Shown piece after piece: positions 1 to 8,043 of a stretch of DNA of 64,000 nt. The first letter of the stretch is position 1; every line of letters begins with the position of its first letter. The translations under genes were made by a program, and so were the position numbers. Under the pieces are notes generated by a model. It searched no databases, was not told the origin of the DNA, and saw only the letters and a list, made by a program, of their open reading frames with translations. This stretch comes from SIG587 sp045544035 (GTDB lineage Bacteria; Bacillota; Clostridia; Oscillospirales; Acutalibacteraceae): NCBI GenBank assembly GCA_045544035.1, contig JAZPYE010000007.1:1-64000 (forward strand), in the 5' to 3' direction.

Positions 1-262
1 TGTCAGTCTTAATAGAAGATTTAACAAACTTGCTTGAGCCGGCATTTTTTACGTACCAGGTGTATTTTAAACCATCGCCCGATGCCTTAACCGGCACCTT
101 GACCGACATACCCGAAGGCTTGGTTACCGACACGGGCTGCTGGGTGATTTTTAAGGTTTTGCCACTAGCCTCAACAGTTTGATAGTTAACCATAATGACT
201 ATATTTGCTATCATCAAAGCAGCCAAAACGACAATTGCCATTTTCTTCAATATCTTTAACAT
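1..262 (-). CDS. Secreted or membrane-anchored protein with Ig-like domain, partial (C-terminus beyond the window)
   Basis: Minus-strand frame starting at ATG 262-260 with a good ribosome binding site (AAAGGAG) just upstream and no stop before the window edge. The first 87 codons are visible. Residues 1-25 are a short basic start followed by a hydrophobic stretch rich in Ala, Val, Ile and Met, which fits a signal peptide or membrane anchor. After it comes a segment with the pattern ITQQPVSV...KYTWYVKN, typical of one strand pair of a bacterial Ig-like or PKD domain. The export signal and the Ig-like start are seen; the function of the whole protein cannot be told because most of it is missing. 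Confidence 0.7.
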   Translation of the reverse strand, partial: MLKILKKMAIVVLAALMIANIVIMVNYQTVEASGKTLKITQQPVSVTKPSGMSVKVPVKASGDGLKYTWYVKNAGSSKFVKSSIKTD

Positions 263-508
263 AGTTCATTCTCCTTTGTTTTCATATGTCCACAAAATGA
301 ATAAAAATACACGTTTAACATACCAACCGCGTTTAAATGCATATTAGTAATGTATACACCAATTTATTATATCATATATTATCATTCATATCAAGTCTCT
401 ATCATTTAATAACCTAAGCCTTGCAAAAATAAGTGCAAAGCCGCAATATAAAAGGCGGCGAGCGAAACCGCGACAGGTTTGAGTCCTGTCACACTAAACA
501 TATTGTGC
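263..508. other. Intergenic region with two adjacent small hairpins
   Basis: AT-rich spacer between two divergent genes. Around 457-490 it becomes GC-rich and can form two adjacent small hairpins: GCGG with CCGC, then GACAGG-TTTGAGT-CCTGTC, which resembles a tRNA T-arm. No matching acceptor, D or anticodon arms were found upstream, so this is not called a tRNA. No gene is seen here. Confidence 0.4.
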
Positions 509-537
509 TTGACTAAATAACTGAAAGAAGATAATAT
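509..537 (+). promoter_or_regulatory. Sigma-A type promoter of trmO
   Basis: TTGACT at 509-514, a 17-base spacer, then TAATAT at 532-537. It lies 30 bases before the trmO start and matches the vegetative consensus in spacing and sequence. Confidence 0.65.
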
Positions 538-566
538 TATTTGTATAATATATATTTATAAGGCAG

Positions 567-1268
567 GTGAAGGTCTTGGCAAAAGACAATGAAAAAACCA
601 TTGCCCCTGTGGCATTTATAAGAACCGATTTTAAGGAAAAATTCGGAATTCCGAGGCAAAGCGGCAGGGCAAAAAGTCTTATGGGCGAAATTGTTTTCGA
701 AAGCCGCTTTCAAAACCCCGATGCCCTTAGAGGTCTTGAAGGCTTTTCCCACCTTTGGCTGATTTTTGATTTTTCTCTGTCCCACCGTGAGGGCTTTTTC
801 CCCACCGTGCGCCCGCCCCGCCTTGGGGGCAACAAAAAGGTGGGCGTTTTTGCCAGTCGTTCACCTTTTAGACCCAATTCACTGGGGCTTTCCTGCGTTA
901 AACTTGAGGGAATAAGGCACACCGAAAACGATGGCGACACCCTGCTGGTTTCAGGGGTTGACCTGCTTGATGGCACCCCGATTTATGATATTAAGCCCTA
1001 TGTCCCAATGGCCGACTGTATTGAAAACGCCAAAGGCGGCTACACCGAGGAAACGGCGGGGCACCGCCTAAATGTCATTTTCCCTGAGGAGCTTAAAAAC
1101 CGCTTGCCCGAAGAAAAACTGCAGGCGGCAACCGAGTGCTTGGCAGATGACCCTCGCCCCTCTTATCAGGAGGATTCAAGGGTTTACACCATGGCATTTG
1201 CAGGGTTTGACCTCACCTTTGAGGTTCAGGGCGATACGCTTTTTGTAAGGGATGTAAAAATTCTTTAA
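567..1268 (+). CDS. trmO: tRNA (N6-threonylcarbamoyladenosine(37)-N6)-methyltransferase TrmO (TsaA/UPF0066 family)
   Basis: The TsaA/TrmO family uses S-adenosylmethionine to methylate N6 of t6A37 in threonine tRNAs, giving m6t6A and helping decoding. The protein has 233 residues. The family signatures are clear: FGIPRQSG near residue 26, FSHLWLIFDF near 60, FASRSPFRPNSLGLS at 95-109 and LDGTPIYDIKPYVP at 134-147. A C-terminal region of about 80 residues follows, as in the longer TrmO proteins. The start is GTG 567 behind a modest AAGG; a TTG at 576 is possible but badly spaced. It has its own promoter and is a monocistronic unit ahead of the DUF1846 gene. tsaC, which works earlier in the t6A pathway, is also in this window. 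Confidence 0.9.
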   Translation: MKVLAKDNEKTIAPVAFIRTDFKEKFGIPRQSGRAKSLMGEIVFESRFQNPDALRGLEGFSHLWLIFDFSLSHREGFFPTVRPPRLGGNKKVGVFASRSPFRPNSLGLSCVKLEGIRHTENDGDTLLVSGVDLLDGTPIYDIKPYVPMADCIENAKGGYTEETAGHRLNVIFPEELKNRLPEEKLQAATECLADDPRPSYQEDSRVYTMAFAGFDLTFEVQGDTLFVRDVKIL

Positions 1269-1284
1269 AATACCTTTTTATCTC

Positions 1285-1313
1285 TTGAAAGAGGCAAAAT
1301 TTTGGTGTATACT
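1285..1313 (+). promoter_or_regulatory. Sigma-A type promoter of the DUF1846 gene
   Basis: TTGAAA at 1285-1290, 17-base spacer, TATACT at 1308-1313, 39 bases before the ATG at 1353. Confidence 0.6.
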
Positions 1314-1352
1314 TATATAGTTAATTGTTAATTTACTCTTTGGGAGGGTATT

Positions 1353-2837
1353 ATGGGGAAAATAGGTTTCGATAACGACAAATACATTAAGCTGCAATCG
1401 GAAAAAATTCGTGAGCGCATTGATATGTTCGGCGGCAAGCTTTATCTTGAGTTTGGCGGCAAGCTTTTTGATGACTTCCACGCAGCCCGAGTGCTCCCCG
1501 GCTTTGCGCCCGACAGCAAGGTTAAAATGCTTTTGAAGCTTCGTGACCAGGCTGAAATTGTCATTGTAATCAATTCCGATGCTATTGAGAAAAATAAGCG
1601 CCGCGGCGACCTTGGAATTACCTATGACCTTGATGCCCTGCGCCTTATTGATGCCTTTAGAGGAATCGGCCTTTTCGTTGGCAGCGTTGTTATCACCCGC
1701 TATAACTCCCAGCCCACCGTTCAGGCATTTGAAAAGAGGCTTACCGCCCTTGGAATTAAGGTTTACCGCCACTATTCCATTCCCGATTACCCCGCCAACA
1801 TCCCCTTTATTGTAAGTGATGAGGGCTTTGGTAAAAACGATTACATTGAAACCTCCCGCAGCCTTGTTGTTATAACTGCCCCCGGCCCCGGTAGCGGCAA
1901 AATGGCAACCTGTTTATCCCAGCTTTATCACGAGCACAAGCGCGGTGTTAAGGCGGGCTATGCAAAATTTGAAACCTTCCCCGTTTGGAATTTAGCGCTA
2001 AAGCACCCCGTTAACATTGCCTATGAAGCGGCAACCGCCGACCTTGATGATGTTAACATGATTGACCCCTTCCACCTTGATGTTTATGGCGAAACCTCGG
2101 TTAACTACAACCGCGATATTGAGATTTTCCCTGTGCTCAGCGCAATTATGGAGAATATTTTGGGCGAGTCGCCCTACAAAAGCCCCACCGACATGGGGGT
2201 TAACATGGCAGGCTTCTGCATTACCGACCCTGAGGCCGTAAGAAAGGCAAGCTGTCAGGAAATCATCCGCCGATATTATGCGGCGCTGTGCTCCAACCGC
2301 CAGGGTATGTCGGACAAAAATGAAATTTACAAGCTTGAGCTTTTAATGCGCCAGGTTGGCACCTCTACTGCCGACCGCCCCGTTGCCGCCGCCGCACTTA
2401 AAAAGGCTGAGGAAACAGGCGCCCCCGCCGTTGCACTTGAACTCGAAAACGGCAAGATTATCACAGGCAAAACCTCATCGCTTCTAGGTTCCAGCGCGGC
2501 TCTGCTTTTAAACGCTTTAAAGGAACTGGCTAACATTCCCGATGAAACCCAGCTTATCTCCCCCACCATTATTGAGCCCATTCAGCACCTTAAAATAGAG
2601 CACATGGGCAACCACAACCCAAGGCTCCACACCGATGAGGTGCTTATTGCCCTTTCAATTTGCGCCGCAACCGACCCCGTTGCCGCCAAGGCAATGGACA
2701 TGCTTTATAAGCTGCGTGGCTGCGAGGCCCACTCAACGGTTATTTTATCCCGAGTAGATGAGCAGTGCTTTAGAAAATTGGGTGTTAACATTACCTTTGA
2801 GCCTAACTACCAAACCAAAAAACTTTATCACAATTAA
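1353..2837 (+). CDS. DUF1846 (UPF0371) family protein
   Basis: 494 residues, the usual full length of DUF1846. It begins MGKIGFDNDKYIKLQSEKI and carries the family's glycine-rich turn ITAPGPGSGKMATCLSQLYH near residues 173-192, which looks like a phosphate-binding loop. The central GYAKFETFPVWNL and NYNRDIEIFP blocks and the late HTDEVLIALSICAATDP block are also family-typical. The biochemical role is not established; structures are known, but a firm substrate is not, so no reaction is assigned. The gene is monocistronic, with its own promoter, a GGGAGG ribosome site and a terminator shared with the convergent DUF1015 gene. Confidence 0.88.
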   Translation: MGKIGFDNDKYIKLQSEKIRERIDMFGGKLYLEFGGKLFDDFHAARVLPGFAPDSKVKMLLKLRDQAEIVIVINSDAIEKNKRRGDLGITYDLDALRLIDAFRGIGLFVGSVVITRYNSQPTVQAFEKRLTALGIKVYRHYSIPDYPANIPFIVSDEGFGKNDYIETSRSLVVITAPGPGSGKMATCLSQLYHEHKRGVKAGYAKFETFPVWNLALKHPVNIAYEAATADLDDVNMIDPFHLDVYGETSVNYNRDIEIFPVLSAIMENILGESPYKSPTDMGVNMAGFCITDPEAVRKASCQEIIRRYYAALCSNRQGMSDKNEIYKLELLMRQVGTSTADRPVAAAALKKAEETGAPAVALELENGKIITGKTSSLLGSSAALLLNALKELANIPDETQLISPTIIEPIQHLKIEHMGNHNPRLHTDEVLIALSICAATDPVAAKAMDMLYKLRGCEAHSTVILSRVDEQCFRKLGVNITFEPNYQTKKLYHN

Positions 2838-2847
2838 AATAACAAAA

Positions 2848-2875
2848 AGCACTCAGCGATGCTGAGTGCTTTTTT
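2848..2875. terminator. Bidirectional rho-independent terminator
   Basis: Perfect 10-bp stem AGCACTCAGC/GCTGAGTGCT with a 3-base loop. It is flanked by A-runs on the left and T-runs on the right, so it can serve both converging genes. Confidence 0.9.
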
Positions 2876-2887
2876 ATTGCTGTTTTT

Positions 2888-4153
2888 CTATTTCATCTTA
2901 TTCATAACAAGGCCTGTTATAAGTTTCGGGTAGAAATAGGTTGATTTTTGGGGCATCTTTTCCCCTGCGGCTGAAACGGCGGCGATTTCCTCAACTCTTG
3001 TGGGGTTTAAAATAAAGGCGCAGTTTGCCGAACCCTTTGCCGCGGCATAAGCCTCGGCAAAATCCCTTGTGTAGGTAAGGTTAATTTGTTTTGCCATATT
3101 TTCCTTGTCAATGCCCAGCACATTTTCTAAAATTAAAGTGTGAAGCACCGAAACGTCCAGCCCCTTTAAAGCAGGGGAGGCTGTTTTTAAAGCCTCATCC
3201 ATTGCGGCCATATTTTTAAGGGTTAAAATTGCGGTTTTGGTTCTTCCCACAAAGCCGAATGCCTTTTCTCCCTTTTCATAAGCGGCGGCAAGCCTTACCT
3301 CAATCTCCTCCTTTTTGCAGGGGGAAACGGTGAAGTTATCCTCGCAGTCTTTAAGCAGCTTTTCCTCATCTAAAGCGGGTAAATCCCTTACAATGCGGTG
3401 GGTTGGGAAAACCACAAGACCCTTATTTTCCATATCAATAAGGAACATCATAATGTAATCGGCATTTTCGCAGGAAATGCCCTGCTCGCGAAGCTGTTTT
3501 TGATAGTTAAGGGCGGTTTCATAGCGGTGGTGGCCATCGGCAATATACAGCTTTTTATCATCGAAAAAGCGGCAAAGCCTTTCGGTTTTCTCGCTTTTCT
3601 TTGCAACCCAAAGGCTGTGGGTAACGCCATCGGCATCGGTGAAGGTATCCTCGGGCGCACCTGCCGATAACTCCTCAATAAGCCCTTGTGAGATACCCTC
3701 TTGGTCGGAATAAAGAGAATAAATCTGACTAAAATTGCAGGAGGTTGCTGTCATTAAATTAAGGCGGTCGGTCTTAGCCTTAGATAAAGTTTCCTCATGG
3801 GGCAAAACAACACCATCGGAAAAGGGGTGCAATTTAACGCGGGCCACAATGCCTTTAAAGGAATAGTTTACGCCCTTAACCGCAAATTTTTCCTCATAAA
3901 TATAAAGGCAGTCTTCCGTGTCCTGCTTTAAAATGCCGCTATCCACCCAATTTTTAAGGGTTTGGCCTGCCAAATTATAGCCTGCTTCGCTTTGTTCGGG
4001 CAGCTCAAGGCGGATTATATTATTTTCGTTTGTGTTAAGGTAAGCCTTTTTTTGCTCGGGGGAAATAATATCATAGGGCGGGCAGCAAACCTCGCTCTTT
4101 TCCCCTGCTTTTTCGGTAAAGCGCAGGGCGCCGAATTCTTTAACTGTTGCCAT
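2888..4153 (-). CDS. DUF1015 family protein
   Basis: 421 residues, typical for DUF1015. Motifs seen are CCPPYDIISPEQ at 23-34, LPHEETL at 117-123, the strongly conserved IADGHHRYETA at 204-214, and TKTAILTLKN in the C-terminal half. The HHRYETA block suggests a catalytic or metal site, but the family's reaction is not firmly known and none is claimed. In many Clostridia the gene sits among amino-acid or aminoacyl-tRNA genes. Here it lies 15 bases downstream of thrS on the same strand and has its own GGAG-type site, so it may be cotranscribed with thrS and share its T-box control. Confidence 0.88.
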   Translation of the reverse strand: MATVKEFGALRFTEKAGEKSEVCCPPYDIISPEQKKAYLNTNENNIIRLELPEQSEAGYNLAGQTLKNWVDSGILKQDTEDCLYIYEEKFAVKGVNYSFKGIVARVKLHPFSDGVVLPHEETLSKAKTDRLNLMTATSCNFSQIYSLYSDQEGISQGLIEELSAGAPEDTFTDADGVTHSLWVAKKSEKTERLCRFFDDKKLYIADGHHRYETALNYQKQLREQGISCENADYIMMFLIDMENKGLVVFPTHRIVRDLPALDEEKLLKDCEDNFTVSPCKKEEIEVRLAAAYEKGEKAFGFVGRTKTAILTLKNMAAMDEALKTASPALKGLDVSVLHTLILENVLGIDKENMAKQINLTYTRDFAEAYAAAKGSANCAFILNPTRVEEIAAVSAAGEKMPQKSTYFYPKLITGLVMNKMK

Positions 4154-4168
4154 TGTAAATAACTCCTA

Positions 4169-6106
4169 TTAAAGCTTTTTGGTTTTGATTTCTTCTACCA
4201 GCATAGCGGTGAAATCGGCAATGCTCATTGAGCCTAAATCGCCATCCTCGCCGCGGCGGCGAACCGATAAGGTTCCCTCTTCCACTTCCTTGTCACCAAT
4301 GATTGGCATATAAGGAATTTTTTGGAGCCTTGCCTCGCGGATTTTATAGCCGATTTTTTCATTCCTGCTATCAATTTCAACCAACATTCCGAGGGCTTCG
4401 AGCTGCTCCTTAATCTTTTCGGCATATTCAAAATGTCTATCGGCAATGGGGAGAAGCCTTACCTGAACGGGGGCAAGCCAGAGAGGAAATGCTCCTGCAT
4501 ATTTTTCAATAAGCAGAGCTAAAGTTCTCTCATAGCAGCCGATGGATGTTCTGTGAATAATGTAGGGATTTTTCTTTGTACCATCACTATCGGTGTATTC
4601 CATACCGAACTTTTCGGCAAGCATTTGGTCGATTTGAATGGTGATAAGGGTGTCCTCCTTGCCATGAACATTCTTAATTTGAATGTCAAGCTTGGGGCCG
4701 TAGAAGGCGGCTTCGCCGATACCCACCTTATATTTAATGCCAAGGTCGTTTAGGATATTCTCCATTTTGCTCTGTGCTTCATCCCACTGCTCGGCGGTGC
4801 CGATATATTTATCCTTATCCTCGGGGTCCCACTGAGAAAAACGGTAGGAAACATCCTCATATAATCCTAAGGTTTTGAGCATAAAGGTGGTAAGCTCTAA
4901 ACAGCGGCGGAATTCATCCTCAAGCTGGTCGGGGCGGCACATAAGGTGACCCTCAGAAATTGTGAACTGGCGAACACGGATAAGACCGTGCATTTCGCCA
5001 CTGTCCTCATTTCTAAAAAGGGTTGAGGTTTCGGCATAGCGAAGGGGCAAATCCCTATAAGAACGGGGGCGATTAAGATATGCCTGATACTGGAAGGGGC
5101 AGGTCATGGGACGAAGGGCAAAGCACTCCTTGGTTTCATCAGTTGGGTCGCCCATAACGAACATACCATCAAGATAATGGTCCCAGTGTCCCGAAATTTT
5201 ATAAAGGTCGCTCTTTGCCATTAAAGGAGTTTTGGTGCGCATCCAGCCACGGCGAGCCTCCTCATCCTCAACAAAACGCTGTAGAGTTTGAATGATTTGG
5301 GTGCCCTTGGGCAGCATGATGGGCAAACCCTGGCCTATAACATCGCAGGTGGTAAAGAGTTCGAGCTCGCGGCCAATTTTGTTGTGGTCACGCTTCTTTG
5401 CCTCCTCAATTTGCTCTAATCGGGCGATAAGCTCGCTTTGTTTCGGGAAGGCGGTGCCGTAAATTCTTTGAAGCATTTTTCTACTGGAATCACCGCGCCA
5501 ATAAGCGCCAGTTGCGGAGGTAAGTTTAAATGCCTTAACAAGGCCCGTGGACATAAGGTGAGCGCCGGCGCAAAGGTCAGTAAATTCGCCCTGCTTGTAA
5601 AGCGAAATCTCCGCATCCTCGGGCAGGTCGTTTATAAGCTCAACCTTGTAATCTTCATTAGCCTTTTTAAAGAAATCAAGAGCCTCGGCGCGAGATAGGG
5701 TAAAACGCTCAAGGGGTAAATCCTCTTTAACGATTTTCTTCATTTCCTCCTCAATAACGCTAAGGTCATCGGGGGTAAACATTTTTTCGCTGTCAATGTC
5801 ATAGTAAAAACCATCATCAACGGCAGGGCCAATGGCAAGTTTAACGTTTGGGAATAATCTCTTTACTGCCTGAGCCAAAATGTGGGATGCGGTGTGGCGG
5901 AAGGTCCACTTGCCGTAGTCATCATCAAAGGTTAAAATTTGAACCTCATCACCATCATTTAAAGCGGTTCTAAGGTCGGCATTTTTACCGTTAACCAAAG
6001 CGGCGCAGGCCTGCTTTGCAAAGCCGCCGCCAAGGGATTTAACAGCCTCATAAACGCTTAAAGAATTTTCAAATTCTCTTTCACTGCCATTCAAAATAAT
6101 TTTCAT
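4169..6106 (-). CDS. thrS: Threonine--tRNA ligase
   Basis: Class II aminoacyl-tRNA synthetase that charges tRNA-Thr, 645 residues. Domains in order are: TGS (about 1-60); the editing domain with HTASHILAQAV near the start of domain 2; the catalytic core with MTCPFQYQAYLNRPRSYRDL (motif 2 region) and FTISEGH; and the anticodon-binding C-terminus (ALGMLVEIDSRNEKIGYKIR). The start is ATG 6106, preceded by TTTGGAGG. The open frame runs further upstream, but that part lies inside the T-box leader and is not coding. Expression is predicted to be induced by uncharged tRNA-Thr through the leader. Confidence 0.97.
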   Translation of the reverse strand: MKIILNGSEREFENSLSVYEAVKSLGGGFAKQACAALVNGKNADLRTALNDGDEVQILTFDDDYGKWTFRHTASHILAQAVKRLFPNVKLAIGPAVDDGFYYDIDSEKMFTPDDLSVIEEEMKKIVKEDLPLERFTLSRAEALDFFKKANEDYKVELINDLPEDAEISLYKQGEFTDLCAGAHLMSTGLVKAFKLTSATGAYWRGDSSRKMLQRIYGTAFPKQSELIARLEQIEEAKKRDHNKIGRELELFTTCDVIGQGLPIMLPKGTQIIQTLQRFVEDEEARRGWMRTKTPLMAKSDLYKISGHWDHYLDGMFVMGDPTDETKECFALRPMTCPFQYQAYLNRPRSYRDLPLRYAETSTLFRNEDSGEMHGLIRVRQFTISEGHLMCRPDQLEDEFRRCLELTTFMLKTLGLYEDVSYRFSQWDPEDKDKYIGTAEQWDEAQSKMENILNDLGIKYKVGIGEAAFYGPKLDIQIKNVHGKEDTLITIQIDQMLAEKFGMEYTDSDGTKKNPYIIHRTSIGCYERTLALLIEKYAGAFPLWLAPVQVRLLPIADRHFEYAEKIKEQLEALGMLVEIDSRNEKIGYKIREARLQKIPYMPIIGDKEVEEGTLSVRRRGEDGDLGSMSIADFTAMLVEEIKTKKL

Positions 6107-6124
6107 AAAAGTTCCTCCAAAGTC

Positions 6125-6390
6125 ACTTGAATTTAAAAAATAAAAAACGCCCCGCACGGCATATTTGCCGCACAGGACGAAAAAGACAATTCTTTTCCGC
6201 GGTTCCACCCGCATTGCAGTGAACTCACTGCCTCTTTAAAGATTCTCTAACGCAAATCACGCGGTCGGCTTCATTTATTTCACCGACACTCAAAGGTGGT
6301 CTTCACTTAAAATTTCCATTGGCGGCTTTCAGCCGATGACCGCCTTCTCTTTCTGAAAGGTTTTTAAGTTACTTTCCTTATCACAGTTTT
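6125..6390 (-). promoter_or_regulatory. T-box riboswitch leader of thrS
   Basis: Read on the minus strand, the leader contains the invariant T-box sequence GGGTGGAACCGCG (around 6197-6211), long imperfect stems upstream of it (stem I region about 6290-6385), and an intrinsic terminator just before thrS. The likely specifier is the Thr codon ACC near 6298-6300; this is an inference from its position in stem I. T-boxes bind uncharged tRNA and switch the terminator to an antiterminator. Confidence 0.92.
6142..6179 (-). terminator. T-box attenuator terminator
   Basis: A 13-bp stem at 6148-6160 and 6167-6179 with a 6-base loop, including G-U pairs, followed on the minus strand by a run of T. Its left arm would compete with the T-box sequence for pairing. 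Confidence 0.88.
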
Positions 6391-6413
6391 AATAATATAT
6401 TACTAATATACTT

Positions 6414-6881
6414 TTATTTTCCCTGTTTGTCAAGGCTTGATTTAACAAGTTTTTCGCCCTCATAGCAGAGCGTTAGGTGGAAAAAGGGCTCGTTTTTCAT
6501 AATCAACTCCAAAAACACCCTGTCTCCCTCCCAGGTGGGATAGCTTAAGACCTTGTCGTTATCTACCCATTTTAGCTCGCCCTCATCGCATTCCTTCAAG
6601 GTGTCATCTATAACAGTGGCGGTAAAAAGGTGCATTTTTTCATCTTCCCAAACATCGGATATAAAATCGACAACGCCCCTATAGGTGTAGGTGTTAAGGG
6701 TCAGCCCCGTTTCCTCATAAACCTCACGAAGTAAACACTGCTCGGCGGTTTCTCCTTTTTCAAACTTGCCGCCAACCCCAATCCATTTGTTTTCATTCAA
6801 ATCATTTTTCTTTTTTGTGCGGTGCAGCAGTAGGGTCTGATTTTTTGTGTTTTCTATGTAACAAAGAGTTGTGTCTTTCAC
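6414..6881 (-). CDS. Nudix hydrolase, 8-oxo-dGTP diphosphatase (MutT) type
   Basis: 155 residues with a perfect Nudix box: Gly38, Glu44, Arg52, Glu53, Glu56, Glu57 and Gly59, matching GX5EX7REUXEEXGU. The N-terminus (TLCYIENTKNQTLLLHR) and the following WIGVGGKFEKGE match the clostridial MutT-like group annotated as 8-oxo-dGTP diphosphatases. Such enzymes remove a pyrophosphate from oxidised nucleotides. The substrate is inferred from similarity only. The start is GTG 6881 behind GGGGCAG. It is transcribed on the minus strand towards the thrS leader and divergently from pth. Confidence 0.85.
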   Translation of the reverse strand: MKDTTLCYIENTKNQTLLLHRTKKKNDLNENKWIGVGGKFEKGETAEQCLLREVYEETGLTLNTYTYRGVVDFISDVWEDEKMHLFTATVIDDTLKECDEGELKWVDNDKVLSYPTWEGDRVFLELIMKNEPFFHLTLCYEGEKLVKSSLDKQGK

Positions 6882-6991
6882 GCTATCTGCCCCCTATTTC
6901 TTAAAGCATATTCTATCACATTTTTCCATTCTTTACAATAAACTTTTCTTATGATACAATATTATCAGTTAATTTTGAAAGAGGTTTTAAA

Positions 6992-7588
6992 ATGTTTTTT
7001 AAGCGAAGCGCCGCCTCGAAATATGATTTTATCATAGTCGGCCTCGGAAATCCGGGCAAAGAATATGAAAAAACCCGCCACAACGCAGGCTTTATGGCGG
7101 TTGATAAAATAACCGAGAAGTTTGGTCACACAAACAAAAAGATTAAACACAAGGCCGAAATTTGCGACCTTAAAATCGGTGGCAAAACCCTCCTTATTGT
7201 AAAGCCCCAAACCTATATGAACTTGTCGGGCGAGGCCGTTGGCCCTCTAGCTCGTTACTATAAGGTTGCCCCGCAAAATGTCTTTGTTATTTTTGATGAC
7301 ATTTCACTGCCTGTGGGTAATATCCGCATTAGAAAAAAGGGGAGTGCAGGCGGCCACAACGGCATTAAAAGCCTGATTTCCAACCTCGGCACAGAGGATT
7401 TCCCAAGGCTTAAAATCGGTGTTGGCGCAAAGCCCCACCCTGATGCTGATTTAAAAAATCACGTTCTGGGCGGAATTCCAAAGGAACAGTTGCCCGAATT
7501 TGAAAAAGCACTGGATAATGCCGTTTCGGCGGTGGAAGAAATGCTTAAATGTGGCATTGAAAGTGCAATGAATAAATTTAATTCCTAA
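6992..7588 (+). CDS. pth: Peptidyl-tRNA hydrolase
   Basis: 198 residues, the standard Pth length. It hydrolyses the ester bond of peptidyl-tRNAs that drop off the ribosome. Signatures are IVGLGNPGKEYEKTRHNAGF, with the catalytic His at residue 30, and FDDISLPVGNIRIRKKGSAG, with the conserved Asp pair, then GGHNGIKSL. The start is ATG 6992 after GAAAGAGG. It is a single-gene unit that ends in a strong terminator and is convergent with spoVAE. Being close to oriC is common for pth in Firmicutes. Confidence 0.96.
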   Translation: MFFKRSAASKYDFIIVGLGNPGKEYEKTRHNAGFMAVDKITEKFGHTNKKIKHKAEICDLKIGGKTLLIVKPQTYMNLSGEAVGPLARYYKVAPQNVFVIFDDISLPVGNIRIRKKGSAGGHNGIKSLISNLGTEDFPRLKIGVGAKPHPDADLKNHVLGGIPKEQLPEFEKALDNAVSAVEEMLKCGIESAMNKFNS

Positions 7589-7595
7589 AAAGACT

Positions 7596-7626
7596 ACGAG
7601 GCACAAAAAAGTGCCTCGTAATTTTT
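7596..7626. terminator. Bidirectional terminator between pth and spoVAE
   Basis: Perfect 9-bp stem ACGAGGCAC/GTGCCTCGT with an A6 loop and T-run on the right; A-run on the left gives a T-run for the minus strand. Confidence 0.88.
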
Positions 7627-7994
7627 TATGCCTTATCGCCCGGTTTAAAAATAAGCGCCATTAAAACGGCTGAGCAAACGGCTGTGGCAATTCCTGCGGC
7701 GGTGGCGGTGAGCCCGCCTGAAAGGGCGCCCATAAAGCCATATTGCTCTACCGCTTTTTGCACCCCTTTTGCAAGGGAATAACCAAAACCTGTAAGGGGC
7801 ACGCTGGCGCCTGCCTCGGCAAATTTTATAAGGGGCTCATAAAGCCCTATAGCCGTTAAAAACACGCCTGAAACCACATATCCAACAAGAATTCTTGCAG
7901 GGGTAAGGGCAGTGTTATCAATTAAAATTTGACCGATAACGCAAAATGCGCCGCCCACAACAAAGGCTTTAACAAGTGATAAAAATAATTCCAC
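7626..7994 (-). CDS. spoVAE: Stage V sporulation protein AE
   Basis: 122 residues, almost all hydrophobic, with about four membrane segments and the family blocks GGAFCVIGQILIDNTALTPA, FGYSLAKGVQKAVEQYG and GALSGGLTATAAGIATAV. SpoVA proteins form the spore inner-membrane channel that moves dipicolinic acid during sporulation and germination. spoVAE is usually in an operon with spoVAC and spoVAD, but neither is next to it here. The start is GTG 7994, eight bases after AAAAGGAG. The start codon and part of the ribosome site lie in one arm of a long inverted repeat (see the hairpin entry), which is unusual. rarA lies upstream on the same strand. Confidence 0.88.
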   Translation of the reverse strand: MELFLSLVKAFVVGGAFCVIGQILIDNTALTPARILVGYVVSGVFLTAIGLYEPLIKFAEAGASVPLTGFGYSLAKGVQKAVEQYGFMGALSGGLTATAAGIATAVCSAVLMALIFKPGDKA

Positions 7995-8039
7995 GGAAAC
8001 TACTCCTTTTTACTGTTTCAGTAGTAGTTTTCCGTGGAA
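7989..8039 (-). promoter_or_regulatory. Long inverted repeat that buries the spoVAE start codon
   Basis: On the minus strand the arms are 8039-8023 and 8004-7989. They pair over 16 bases with a single bulged A. The GTG start (7994-7992) and the last bases of the ribosome site are in the 3' arm, and the rest of the site is in the loop. A T-rich stretch follows, so it could also act as a terminator or attenuator after rarA. The inverted repeat is seen directly; the regulatory effect is inferred. Confidence 0.75.
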
Positions 8040-8043
8040 AATT

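Noticed and set aside
6107..6214. N-terminal extension of thrS by 36 codons
   Set aside because: This stretch is the T-box attenuator; the conserved TGS domain begins at ATG 6106, which has a good ribosome site.
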